From: Aliivibrio sifiae
Lineage (GTDB): Bacteria > Pseudomonadota > Gammaproteobacteria > Enterobacterales > Vibrionaceae
Assembly: GCF_002954715.1 (NCBI RefSeq)
Contig: NZ_MSCP01000002.1
Location: 609,674 to 649,626, forward strand
Direction of reading: 5' to 3'
Length of the DNA: 39,953 nucleotides
A program made the translations under genes and the position numbers. Position 1 is the stretch's first letter, and every line of letters starts with the position of its first letter. The notes under the pieces are model-generated. The model did no database searches, had not been told where the DNA came from, and saw only the letters and a list, made by a program, of their open reading frames with translations. Positions 32,770 through 39,953 of the stretch are shown piece after piece.

Positions 32770-34231
32770 AAAGATCTTCTATATGCATGTGAGATAAAAT
32801 AGGGTGAGTTGTAATTTCATGCAGACTAAAGTCATGAATTGTAGGTACAGATGAGTTTAATGAATATCGATACCATGGATAAGAGGCAAATAATGAAGAT
32901 AAAGAATGCGCAATGTCTTTTGTTCTCTTTTTGTTTTCATTAATTAATAGAATAATTTCAGTATTGCTTAAGCGAGTAATACTATCCCCATGCTTACAAT
33001 AATGGTGGCCTAATAGTATGAGGTTATTTATTTTATCTTCAGATGGGTCCACTATGGTTATCAGATGGTAATCATCATTTAAAGAGCTAGAGAGGATCGA
33101 TTGAATGTTTTGCAACCATTTTTCTAAAGGCAATAAATAAGTCAGAGAAGAGATACTATTAAACTCTAATTGAACTTTAATGCGATTGATTAATTTTTTT
33201 GCTCGCATATCTAATTGTTCTTTAGAGCTGCTTGTTTTATCTCGGCCTAAACAATTGGATTGCTCTTGTAATAACGTGATTTCGTATTGACGATAACGTT
33301 TGTAAGAATACAAAGCATGCTCGTGATCTTTTGTTAGCTCAGCAATTCGTGACTGCTCAAGACATATTTGAGAGCGGAGCTCTCCTTTATCAAATTGCTG
33401 TGCAATCACTTCGGCTTCAGTCAATAAATCATAAGCATGATCAAAATGTGATTGAGCAGAAGCAATTCTAGCTAAACTAATTGCAGAGTGTGCTTTCATC
33501 CACACAAGATTATATTGCAATGATAGTTGATGGGAAAAGCTACAACATTGCTGAGCGGAGTTCAGATCATTTAAACCGAGGAAGGCCAGCCCTCTAAAAT
33601 CATAAATTTCCGCTTTCCAAGTAAGGTTCGTATTATGGGTGAGTAGCTGTTCGGCTTTTAATAAAATAGGTAGCATTTTTTGAAAGTCATGCAATAAATA
33701 ATTATCCCATGATTGTAAAATGTATGCTTTAGCTTCTAAATGAGGGATCCGATAATAATTGGCTCGCTGTGCTGCAACACTATGAGTGGAGTCGGCATCT
33801 TTTAAGCTATTTGTCATTCTCCAAATATTACCAAGGCCAATAAGGGATTCGATCTCGACCTCGTTATCGCCGAGTAAGGAGGCTTGTTCTAATGCTCTTA
33901 TCCAAAATTGTTGGGCTGAAAATAGTTTCGCTTGCCCCCATGAATGAAGTGCTAACGTGTGTAAAATTGTTGGGAGTAAATCATCGTTTTCAAGTTCTTG
34001 ATGGAGTTGCAATAACTCTTTAGCGACTTTAAAGCCGGCATGATATTGCATTAAATGCCATTGGGCGGTTGAAATGATTAATTTTGAGTATGCAGTACCA
34101 TATTTAAAATGAATTTTTTCTGAAAGCAACAATAGTTGCTCGGCATCTTGTTTTACTTTTTCGGTATCATCTTCAATGATTAACTCTAATGCTTTGAGTT
34201 GGGAGATGATTTGATCTTTCGATTGTTTCAC
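32762..34231 (-). CDS. TPR protein with a probable degenerate GGDEF domain
   Basis: The 489-residue cytoplasmic protein starts at a GTG with AGGAAGAG upstream. Residues 10-330 are TPR-like helices (ALHSWGQAKLFSAQQFWIRAL, AKAYILQSWDNYLLHDFQKML and others). After a helical linker, residues about 365-489 look like a decayed GGDEF fold: in GDSITRLSNTEIILLINE the sequence SNTEI (422-426) occupies the place of GGDEF after the usual D-x-x-x-R, and the metal-binding DxD is absent. No catalytic activity is expected. Layout parallels the downstream TPR-GGDEF protein, suggesting duplication followed by loss of activity. The GGDEF relation is my reading by eye. Confidence 0.7.
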   Translation of the reverse strand: MKQSKDQIISQLKALELIIEDDTEKVKQDAEQLLLLSEKIHFKYGTAYSKLIISTAQWHLMQYHAGFKVAKELLQLHQELENDDLLPTILHTLALHSWGQAKLFSAQQFWIRALEQASLLGDNEVEIESLIGLGNIWRMTNSLKDADSTHSVAAQRANYYRIPHLEAKAYILQSWDNYLLHDFQKMLPILLKAEQLLTHNTNLTWKAEIYDFRGLAFLGLNDLNSAQQCCSFSHQLSLQYNLVWMKAHSAISLARIASAQSHFDHAYDLLTEAEVIAQQFDKGELRSQICLEQSRIAELTKDHEHALYSYKRYRQYEITLLQEQSNCLGRDKTSSSKEQLDMRAKKLINRIKVQLEFNSISSLTYLLPLEKWLQNIQSILSSSLNDDYHLITIVDPSEDKINNLILLGHHYCKHGDSITRLSNTEIILLINENKKRTKDIAHSLSSLFASYPWYRYSLNSSVPTIHDFSLHEITTHPILSHMHIEDLYG

Positions 34232-34249
34232 TATGACTCTTCCTTGTTA

Positions 34250-34287
34250 GTGACATCAATATAATATGGCTAATCTATTGATGTCAC
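34250..34287. promoter_or_regulatory. 12-bp perfect inverted repeat upstream of the TPR gene pair
   Basis: GTGACATCAATA (34250-34261) and TATTGATGTCAC (34276-34287) flank 14 bases. The repeat lies 19 bases before the GTG start at 34231 and 64 bases after the SorC stop. With no T run it is more likely an operator or leader hairpin than a terminator. Confidence 0.45.
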
Positions 34288-34351
34288 GAACTATTTTCTG
34301 GATGTGCGATCTAGTTAATAAGAGAAGTGTCGATAAATATTAAAAGAGGGG

Positions 34352-35329
34352 TTATTCGTTTTCAGCAAGGTTAAGTAACGCCATTGCACAACTTACGCTG
34401 GTGGCAAGTACATCAATAACGCCGGTTCGTAATGCACCCATAATAGAGAGTGCTTTACGGCTTTCACTCGCCATAGCAATAACATTAGATATCTGGCGTA
34501 GGTCTTCCATTTCGAGGCCGATAACTCGTCCACGCATTAGTGTATCTGCGTTTGTTCCGTCTAATTTAAAGAAATCAAAGCCACCGATATCTCCAACAAT
34601 GCCATCATTTAAGCGAGCTTCAACAAATTCTTTTGGAGTAAAGAAACCTAATTTAACCATATGGCTATTTTCATCCATATCACCAATACCAACAAGGGCA
34701 AATTCTGCCTTACGTGCTTGGTTTAAGGTTTCTTTTATTGTTGCATGCCCCATAAATGCCGAGCGTAAATTTGGGTCATTAACATAAGCAGGAGCGTATA
34801 GTGTTTCACTACTGCCGCCGTATTTTTTGGCTAATCGACGACAAATGTGATCGGCATTAATAATATCTCCACTGCGGTGAGTACCGCCAATCGCAGAAAC
34901 AAAACGAGCATTACGATGTGAAACAATTCCAGCGTGGTCTGCAACTGCGGCAACATTTTGGCCCTGGCCCACAGCGACGGCCATATCATCTTGTAAGTTA
35001 TTGTTTAAATAAGAACTCACTAATGCGGCAACTTGTTTACGTTGTTCATTTGTATTTGGTTGATCTAAGGTGATTAACGCTCGTTTTAAGTTAAATTTTT
35101 CGACCAATTTTTGCTCTAGTTGGGCACTGTAAACTGGATGGAATTTTACTGTTATTTCAACAATACCTTCTTCTCGAGCTTTTCTCAGCATACGACCAAC
35201 CTTGGCTCGAGATAATCCAAATTTCTTTGATATCTCTTCCTGAGTTGCTCCTTCTTGATAATAAAGGATTGCGATTTCAGTGAGCATATCGGTATTTTCG
35301 GTGTGATCTTGAGAAGGCAATAGGGTCAT
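34352..35329 (-). CDS. SorC-family transcriptional regulator (B. subtilis DeoR-like)
   Basis: The 325-residue protein has an N-terminal helix-turn-helix (about 24-58, YYQEGATQEEISKKFGLSRAKVGRMLRKAREEGIVEI) and the SorC sugar-phosphate binding domain (about 62-320, including MAVAVGQGQNVAAVA and ALVGIGDM). SorC regulators bind phosphorylated sugars; B. subtilis DeoR, a member, binds deoxyribose 5-phosphate and controls nucleoside catabolism. As the third gene of the deoD operon it may sense a pentose phosphate and regulate its own operon. AGGA seven bases before the ATG supports the start. No specific operator is identified. Confidence 0.85.
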   Translation of the reverse strand: MTLLPSQDHTENTDMLTEIAILYYQEGATQEEISKKFGLSRAKVGRMLRKAREEGIVEITVKFHPVYSAQLEQKLVEKFNLKRALITLDQPNTNEQRKQVAALVSSYLNNNLQDDMAVAVGQGQNVAAVADHAGIVSHRNARFVSAIGGTHRSGDIINADHICRRLAKKYGGSSETLYAPAYVNDPNLRSAFMGHATIKETLNQARKAEFALVGIGDMDENSHMVKLGFFTPKEFVEARLNDGIVGDIGGFDFFKLDGTNADTLMRGRVIGLEMEDLRQISNVIAMASESRKALSIMGALRTGVIDVLATSVSCAMALLNLAENE

Positions 35330-35337
35330 AGCTTGTC

Positions 35338-36807
35338 CTAACTTAATAATTCTGCAAGAGTGATTGGTTTAGAAATCAGCCCTAACTTTTGTGCTGGCGT
35401 GATGCCAAGTTTATCTTGATGGCAGAGATTATGCCACGCTCTGAATATATCGAGTAGTGGAAGTAAACTCGCAGGGCGTAATTTCCGTCTTGGTTCATCA
35501 ACTAAGCTTGTAAATTGAGTATAGAAGCGGTCTTGATAGTCTTTTGCGGTTGTCGCAGAAGCTCGTTTTAACCAATAGACCTCATTGTTCTCTGCCCCAT
35601 TAAGGTGACAAATACCTTTATGTTGGCCATTAACTTCAGTAAATGCCCAACGATCACGCCACCAACCAACTAAATGGATATCAATTTTCTCCCCACTTTC
35701 TTCAAGAGGAAAGGCTGGGTCTTGAGTTACGTACAATAAATCAATGCTATTTTCTTTAATGCGCTTTAAAAAAACAGACATGGCTGCTGACCGCAGCATA
35801 GGTTCTTGAGGCATATAAATTTCAATAGAATTACAATGTGAAAACGCTTGCTGTATTTCTAAAAAATGTGCATACGACGTATAAGGAGGGCGAATTAACG
35901 CTCCTTTTGATGGGTAATTAAGTGAGACATAATTACCCAGTGGATCTTCCACATTAGCTCTGGCTAAAATTTCTTGGTATTTATTATCAACACGTTTAAA
36001 AATTGAATTTGAAGTCAACGTTGGCTGCGAGTTTGCCTCACCGATAAAAGTGTTAGACAAAAACTGTGCTCCATCATTAAAAGGGTCATGATCAAGTTGA
36101 GTTCCTGGGCTATCGCATTCTGAATAATTAATATGTTGAGCGATAACATAGCCTGAATTCATTTCGGCTGTGGTATACCAAAACACACCATTGTTACTTA
36201 ATGGCTGTAGTGGAGTAGCATTTGATGCCAGTTGTATTTCTGTTCTATCGTGTTGCAGTCTTGTGTCAAATAAAGACATATGACGTCGACAACGATTAGC
36301 GATTTGATTTATATGATCGTAAAAGGTTTTAGGGTTTATATGTAACCGACGGCAAATTTCACGTACCGAATAACCAGTAAATAAAAAACCTAAAATCTTT
36401 TGTTGGATTAAACTTTTTTGATTCTCCCCTGACCATTTGTCAACAAAGGTTGATGCACAGGATTTACAACGATAACGTTGACGATCACCACTGTAACCAA
36501 ATGCATGATAAAGTTCACGATGAGTTAATACATCAAGACCAAGATGCTCACAGGCAGGGTTATTACAAGAGGGTAATGAGTGAGATTGCACAGTACGCTG
36601 ACGTGCAAGTTCATTCAATACTTCATTGTTATTGATTAAGGGAGGAAAAGCGCCACATTTCCGGCAAACTAATGCAGGTCGCTTAGGGTTCGTGCGTTGA
36701 ACTAAGTAATGTTGTTCATCGCTATCACCAAAATTGTCACACGCCAATGTTTTACAAAAATTGAGTTGTAACCCTTTAGCAGCCAACGGCAGTTTTTCAG
36801 TCGGCAC
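35338..36807 (-). CDS. Zinc-ribbon, helix-turn-helix protein with transposase-like C-terminus
   Basis: I start at GTG 36807, where AGGGG lies six to seven bases upstream; the longer frame opens at a TTG (36855) inside a hairpin. The 489-residue protein has two tandem zinc ribbons of similar layout (C-x4-C then CRKC, and C-x4-C then CKSC, residues about 18-120), a helix-turn-helix (GYSVREICRRLHINPKTFYDHI), and a long C-terminal part with NGVFWYTTAEMNSGYVIAQH and RAWHNLCHQDKLGITPAQKLGL, which resemble the core and end of IS1/IS3-type DDE transposases. No inverted repeats flank it. It sits within the deoD operon, eight bases before the SorC gene, so it is likely a domesticated regulator. I do not know its function. 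Confidence 0.7.
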   Translation of the reverse strand: MPTEKLPLAAKGLQLNFCKTLACDNFGDSDEQHYLVQRTNPKRPALVCRKCGAFPPLINNNEVLNELARQRTVQSHSLPSCNNPACEHLGLDVLTHRELYHAFGYSGDRQRYRCKSCASTFVDKWSGENQKSLIQQKILGFLFTGYSVREICRRLHINPKTFYDHINQIANRCRRHMSLFDTRLQHDRTEIQLASNATPLQPLSNNGVFWYTTAEMNSGYVIAQHINYSECDSPGTQLDHDPFNDGAQFLSNTFIGEANSQPTLTSNSIFKRVDNKYQEILARANVEDPLGNYVSLNYPSKGALIRPPYTSYAHFLEIQQAFSHCNSIEIYMPQEPMLRSAAMSVFLKRIKENSIDLLYVTQDPAFPLEESGEKIDIHLVGWWRDRWAFTEVNGQHKGICHLNGAENNEVYWLKRASATTAKDYQDRFYTQFTSLVDEPRRKLRPASLLPLLDIFRAWHNLCHQDKLGITPAQKLGLISKPITLAELLS

Positions 36808-36830
36808 TAGACACCCCTTATAGATTTTAA

Positions 36831-36853
36831 GCGCCAGCCTTAAATACTGGCGC
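36831..36853 (-). other. Hairpin between deoD and the zinc-ribbon gene
   Basis: GCGCCAG and CTGGCGC (7 bp, 9-base loop) lie nine bases after the deoD stop. Only a short AT-rich stretch follows, so it may be a partial terminator or a 3'-end stabiliser that lowers expression of the two downstream genes. Confidence 0.5.
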
Positions 36854-36861
36854 AAACATGA

Positions 36862-37572
36862 TTATAATTTAATCGCTGTTTCTAGTGCTACTGTCATCAT
36901 GTCATTGAATGATTTTTGACGATCTTCAGAGCTTAGTTTTTCACCACGTTTAATATGGTCTGAAACCGTTAGAATTGTTAGGGCTTTTGCACCTAAATCA
37001 GCGGCTACACCATAAATCCCAGCAGCTTCCATATCAACACCAAGGATGCCTAATTTTTCCATTTTGTCGAACAGATCAGCTTCTGGAGAGTAGAAAAGGT
37101 CCGCTGAGAACACATTACCTACTTTTACAGGTACATTCAGTTCACGAGCTTGACCAACAGCCGTTTCTAGCAAGCCAAAATCAGCAATTGCAGCGAAGTC
37201 GTGGTTGTTGAAGCGAATACGGTTTACTTTTGAATCCGTAGAAGCACCCATACCAATAACAACGTCCATTAATTTAACGTCATCGTGTACAGCACCACAG
37301 CTGCCAACACGAATAACGTTTTTCACACCGAATTCAGCAATTAATTCATGAACATAGATACAACAAGATGGGATGCCCATACCGTGACCCATTACAGATA
37401 CTTTTTTACCTTTATATGTACCAGTGTAACCGAACATATTACGTACATCACATACTTGCGTTACGTCTTCTAAGAAGTTTTCAGCAATAAATTTTGCGCG
37501 TAATGGATCTCCAGGCATTAAAACTGTTTCTGCGAAATCACCAACTTGTGCATTAATGTGTGGGGTAGCCAT
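36862..37572 (-). CDS. deoD: Purine nucleoside phosphorylase, DeoD type
   Basis: The 236-residue cytoplasmic hexameric enzyme splits purine (deoxy)nucleosides with phosphate into base and (deoxy)ribose 1-phosphate. It has H5 near the N-terminus (ATPHINA), [13 protein letters not shown] (phosphate-binding Arg24), RVGSCGAV (Arg87), VDMEAAG (ribose site) and VSDH with the catalytic Asp204. Length fits the family. GGAGA lies upstream of the ATG. It is the first gene of an operon with the zinc-ribbon protein and the SorC regulator. A CRP-like site lies about 107 bases upstream. Confidence 0.95.
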   Translation of the reverse strand: MATPHINAQVGDFAETVLMPGDPLRAKFIAENFLEDVTQVCDVRNMFGYTGTYKGKKVSVMGHGMGIPSCCIYVHELIAEFGVKNVIRVGSCGAVHDDVKLMDVVIGMGASTDSKVNRIRFNNHDFAAIADFGLLETAVGQARELNVPVKVGNVFSADLFYSPEADLFDKMEKLGILGVDMEAAGIYGVAADLGAKALTILTVSDHIKRGEKLSSEDRQKSFNDMMTVALETAIKL

Positions 37573-37902
37573 AATAAGGTCTCCAGTCTAAAAATTGAAA
37601 TTAAATTCAGTGTAACTAAAAATGTTGAACAATCTTGTTCGATATGTGGCTATTTTAAGCCTATATTTTAAGGTGTCATGAGATTGATGTCACATTTTCT
37701 TGTTGATTTTACATTATTTTTAATGTTGATAACTAAAATTGTTGAAAGTGTTTGAGCAATCGCAACCTTTTGTGGGGTCTTAGCTTTAATACTCGGCTTG
37801 AGTTTCCTTATTGTTAATTCTCAATTAGATTGAACTTATTACCTTGTAGGAGGATGATGCCAGAGGTAATTTTTATCATAATGAAATAAGTGAGTGAATT
37901 TG
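37573..37902. other. Divergent deoD/ktrA intergenic region
   Basis: No full gene is visible in these 330 bases. It holds a CRP-like site near deoD (37679-37694) and, close to ktrA, an unusually strong ribosome binding site (AGGAGG, 37848-37853) followed by ATGATG and a 10-residue frame ending at 37889. Promoters are not clear by eye. Confidence 0.5.
37679..37694 (-). promoter_or_regulatory. CRP-like site upstream of deoD
   Basis: On the minus strand TGTGA-CATCAA-TCTCA matches the CRP core TGTGA-N6-TCACA with one mismatch, about 107 bases before the deoD start. CRP control of deo genes is well known in E. coli. Confidence 0.45.
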
Positions 37903-38565
37903 ATGAAAGCAAAGAATAAACAATACGCAGTAATAGGCTTAGGCCGTTTTGGATTAACCGTTTGTGAAGAATTGCATCAATATGGTTCACAAGTGCTGGC
38001 GATTGATATTAATGAAGAGCGAGTAAAAAAGGCCACTGACTTTGTTTCTACCGCGATTGTGGCTAACTGTGCAAATGAAGAAACCATCTCAGAATTAAAG
38101 CTTGATGAGTACGATATGGTAATGGTTGCCATTGGTTCTGACATTAACGCGAGTATATTAACTACGTTAGTATTAAAAGAAGCGGGTGTTAAAACGGTAT
38201 GGGTTAAGGCGAACGATAAGTTCCACGCAAAGATTTTAACTAAAATTGGAGCGGATCATATTATTTTGCCAGAAAGGGACATGGGAATACGTGTTGCAAG
38301 AAAAATGCTAGATAAACGAGTCTTTGAGTTTCACCAACTGGGTAGTGGCCTTGCAATGACAGAAATTGTGGTTGGTGGAAAGAATATGGGTAAATCACTC
38401 GATCAATTAGATTTTTGTCAAATGTCGGATGTGAAGATTTTAGCGCTTAAACGTGGCCCTGAAATAGAGAGTGCACCAGAGCATAGTAAGGTATTAGAGA
38501 TAGGAGACATTCTAATTATTGTTGGCCCTGAAGATAAACTAGCTAAAAAAATCAGAAGCTTATGA
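37903..38565 (+). CDS. ktrA: KtrA, regulatory subunit of the Na+-dependent K+ uptake system
   Basis: I start at ATG 37903 because it gives MKAKNKQYAVIGLGRFG, matching the 220-residue length and N-terminus of Vibrio KtrA; the longer frame begins at a GTG nine bases earlier. The protein has a Rossmann RCK_N domain (GLGRFG nucleotide loop, acidic DIN at the end of strand two, about 5-125) and an RCK_C domain (about 135-220). It forms a cytoplasmic octameric ring that gates KtrB in response to ATP/ADP. Its stop overlaps the start of ktrB by four bases. Confidence 0.95.
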   Translation: MKAKNKQYAVIGLGRFGLTVCEELHQYGSQVLAIDINEERVKKATDFVSTAIVANCANEETISELKLDEYDMVMVAIGSDINASILTTLVLKEAGVKTVWVKANDKFHAKILTKIGADHIILPERDMGIRVARKMLDKRVFEFHQLGSGLAMTEIVVGGKNMGKSLDQLDFCQMSDVKILALKRGPEIESAPEHSKVLEIGDILIIVGPEDKLAKKIRSL

Positions 38566-39926
38566 GTTATTTACCTAAACGCGGTTTATTTCCGATAAAG
38601 AATAGCCAAAAAGCAAAGGAATGGTCAGAACCGAAGATCATTCTTTTTTCGTTTCTAGCTATTTTATTGCCGTCTGCGGTATTACTGACGTTGCCTGTAT
38701 TTTCAGTATCTGGTTTAAGTTTTATGGATGCATTATTTACAGCAACCTCTGCGATCAGTGTGACTGGTTTAGGAGTCGTGGATACAGGGTCTCATTTCAC
38801 AGTAAGTGGTAAAATTGTCTTAATGTTCTTGATGCAAATTGGTGGCTTAGGACAAATGACATTATCAGCAGTTCTGCTTTATGTATTTGGTCTACGTTTA
38901 AGTTTACGTCAGCAAGCGTTAGCAAAAGAAGCGTTAGGGCAAGAAAAAAAAGTAAACTTACGCAAATTAATAAAAAGTATAATTTGTTTTGCTTTAGTGG
39001 CTGAATTGATAGGTATGATTATCTTATCTTTCCGTTGGATACCAGATCTTGGCATCGCTAAAGGATTATTTTATGCGGCATTTCACTCTATTTCAGCGTT
39101 CAATAATGCCGGTTTTTCATTATTTTCAGACAGTTTAATGGGCTACGTTGGTGATCCTCTGGTTATCTTAACGTTATCATTTCTGTTTATTGGTGGTGGA
39201 CTGGGCTTTACGGTTATTGTTGATTTAGTAAAAAACAGTTCAAAGGGGTTCAGTCGTTTGCAATTGCATACAAAAATAATGATCATTGCGACACCAACCT
39301 TGTTATTAATAGGTACATTATTTTTCTATGTTCTTGAATACAATAACCCAAATACATTAGCGTCATTATCTGCAGGGGATAAGTGGTTAGCGGCTTTTTT
39401 TCAATCAGCAAGTGCTCGAACTGCTGGTTTTAATAGTGTTGATTTAACTCAATTCACACAACCTGCCTTGTTAATTATGATTATTTTAATGCTTATTGGG
39501 GCGGGGTCTACGTCAACAGGTGGTGGTTTGAAAGTTTCAACGATTACTGTTGCAGCAGTAGCAACGTGGACATTCTTACGTCAAAAGAAAAATGTAGTAA
39601 TGTTTAAACGTACGGTTGGGTGGCCAATTGTAACTAAGTCATTAGCTATTATTGTTGTAAGTGGTTTATTACTCTCTATTGCGATGTTTTCTTTAATGCT
39701 TACAGAGAAAGCAGGGTTTGATAAAGTCATGTTTGAAGTTATTTCAGCGTTTGCTACTGTTGGATTAACGGCGGGTTTAACGGCAAATCTATCTGAAGCA
39801 GGTAAGTTTATTATGGTTATTGTGATGATTATTGGTCGTATTGGGCCGCTCACATTGGCCTATATGTTAGCAAGACCTGAGAAGTCTTGTGTGAAATACC
39901 CTGAAGAGAATGTATTAACGGGTTAA
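38562..39926 (+). CDS. ktrB: KtrB, K+-translocating membrane subunit
   Basis: The 454-residue inner-membrane protein belongs to the TrkH/KtrB superfamily, with four membrane-pore-membrane repeats. The four pore loops are visible: TSAISVTGLGVVDTG, ISAFNNAGFSLF, SASARTAGFNSVD and ISAFATVGLTAGL, each with the filter Gly. GAGSTSTGGGLKVST is the conserved intramembrane gating loop after the third repeat. It agrees with Vibrio alginolyticus KtrB in length and end (VLTG). Together with KtrA it imports K+ with Na+ and is important after hyperosmotic shock. ATGA overlap with ktrA couples translation. Confidence 0.96.
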   Translation: MSYLPKRGLFPIKNSQKAKEWSEPKIILFSFLAILLPSAVLLTLPVFSVSGLSFMDALFTATSAISVTGLGVVDTGSHFTVSGKIVLMFLMQIGGLGQMTLSAVLLYVFGLRLSLRQQALAKEALGQEKKVNLRKLIKSIICFALVAELIGMIILSFRWIPDLGIAKGLFYAAFHSISAFNNAGFSLFSDSLMGYVGDPLVILTLSFLFIGGGLGFTVIVDLVKNSSKGFSRLQLHTKIMIIATPTLLLIGTLFFYVLEYNNPNTLASLSAGDKWLAAFFQSASARTAGFNSVDLTQFTQPALLIMIILMLIGAGSTSTGGGLKVSTITVAAVATWTFLRQKKNVVMFKRTVGWPIVTKSLAIIVVSGLLLSIAMFSLMLTEKAGFDKVMFEVISAFATVGLTAGLTANLSEAGKFIMVIVMIIGRIGPLTLAYMLARPEKSCVKYPEENVLTG

Positions 39927-39953
39927 TTGTATAGACATAATACCGGAACTTAT

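Noticed and set aside
35338-36855. Active insertion sequence around the zinc-ribbon, transposase-like gene
   Set aside because: I see no terminal inverted repeats or target duplications, and the gene is tightly packed in an operon with deoD and a SorC gene.
36450-37211. Plus-strand frames opposite the zinc-ribbon gene and deoD (61 and 78 codons)
   Set aside because: They are shadows of well-supported genes, lacking ribosome binding sites and recognisable content.

Overview
The window reads as Vibrionaceae DNA, most likely Aliivibrio (A. fischeri group) and probably the second chromosome. This is inferred from the AT-rich composition and from close protein resemblance to Vibrio SpeG, KtrA/KtrB, RNase II, DeaD, AroG and DeoD. 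I could run no database search. I saw no tRNA, rRNA, CRISPR array, prophage or intact insertion sequence. The window is mostly chromosomal housekeeping and envelope genes, with a few less ordinary loci.

Layout. Positions 1-74 (-) hold the first codons of an unidentified gene. Next come an OmpU-type porin (352-1386, +) and an RhlE-type DEAD-box helicase (1535-2794, +). A three-gene outer-membrane set follows (3099-6184, +): a beta-barrel protein, an Omp85/BamA-type barrel without POTRA domains that carries a ten-G tract, and a DUF4056 protein. On the minus strand lie a BCCT osmolyte transporter (6278-7861), a YiaVW/YibHI-like pair of DUF3302 and HlyD-type proteins (8061-9571), and a membrane-bound GGDEF cyclase (9752-10984). 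The cyclase is divergent from a ComFB-like protein (11131-11490, +). RNase II (11547-13571, -) is divergent from DeaD (13899-15830, +), whose leader is long and structured.

From 16 to 28 kb are SpeG, a FocA formate channel fused to a CBS pair, a divergent LysR regulator, a small polytopic membrane protein, a dCache chemoreceptor, a four-gene polar amino-acid ABC operon (-), AroG, and the YbjD-type ATPase/TOPRIM nuclease. From 28.6 to 31.1 kb are a UshA-like nucleotidase without a signal peptide, a 29-codon membrane ORF behind a near-perfect sigma-54 promoter, and a 63-residue DUF1127-like protein behind two adjacent perfect palindromes.

From 31.2 to 37.6 kb everything is on the minus strand. 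A deoD operon comes first, holding a zinc-ribbon, transposase-like protein and a SorC-type regulator. Two overlapping TPR genes follow; the second ends in a canonical GGDEF domain and the first in what looks like a decayed one. The window closes with ktrA-ktrB (37903-39926, +), the Na+-dependent K+ uptake system.

Themes. Osmotic and ionic homeostasis is represented by the porin, BCCT and KtrAB. RNA remodelling and decay, plausibly in the cold, is represented by RhlE, DeaD and RNase II. Cyclic-di-GMP is represented by two intact GGDEF proteins, one degenerate partner and a possible ComFB effector. The parts least explained by known annotation are the sigma-54/29-codon unit, the palindromes ahead of the DUF1127-like gene, the G10 tract, the FocA-CBS fusion with a possible internal start, and the transposase-like protein inside the deoD operon.
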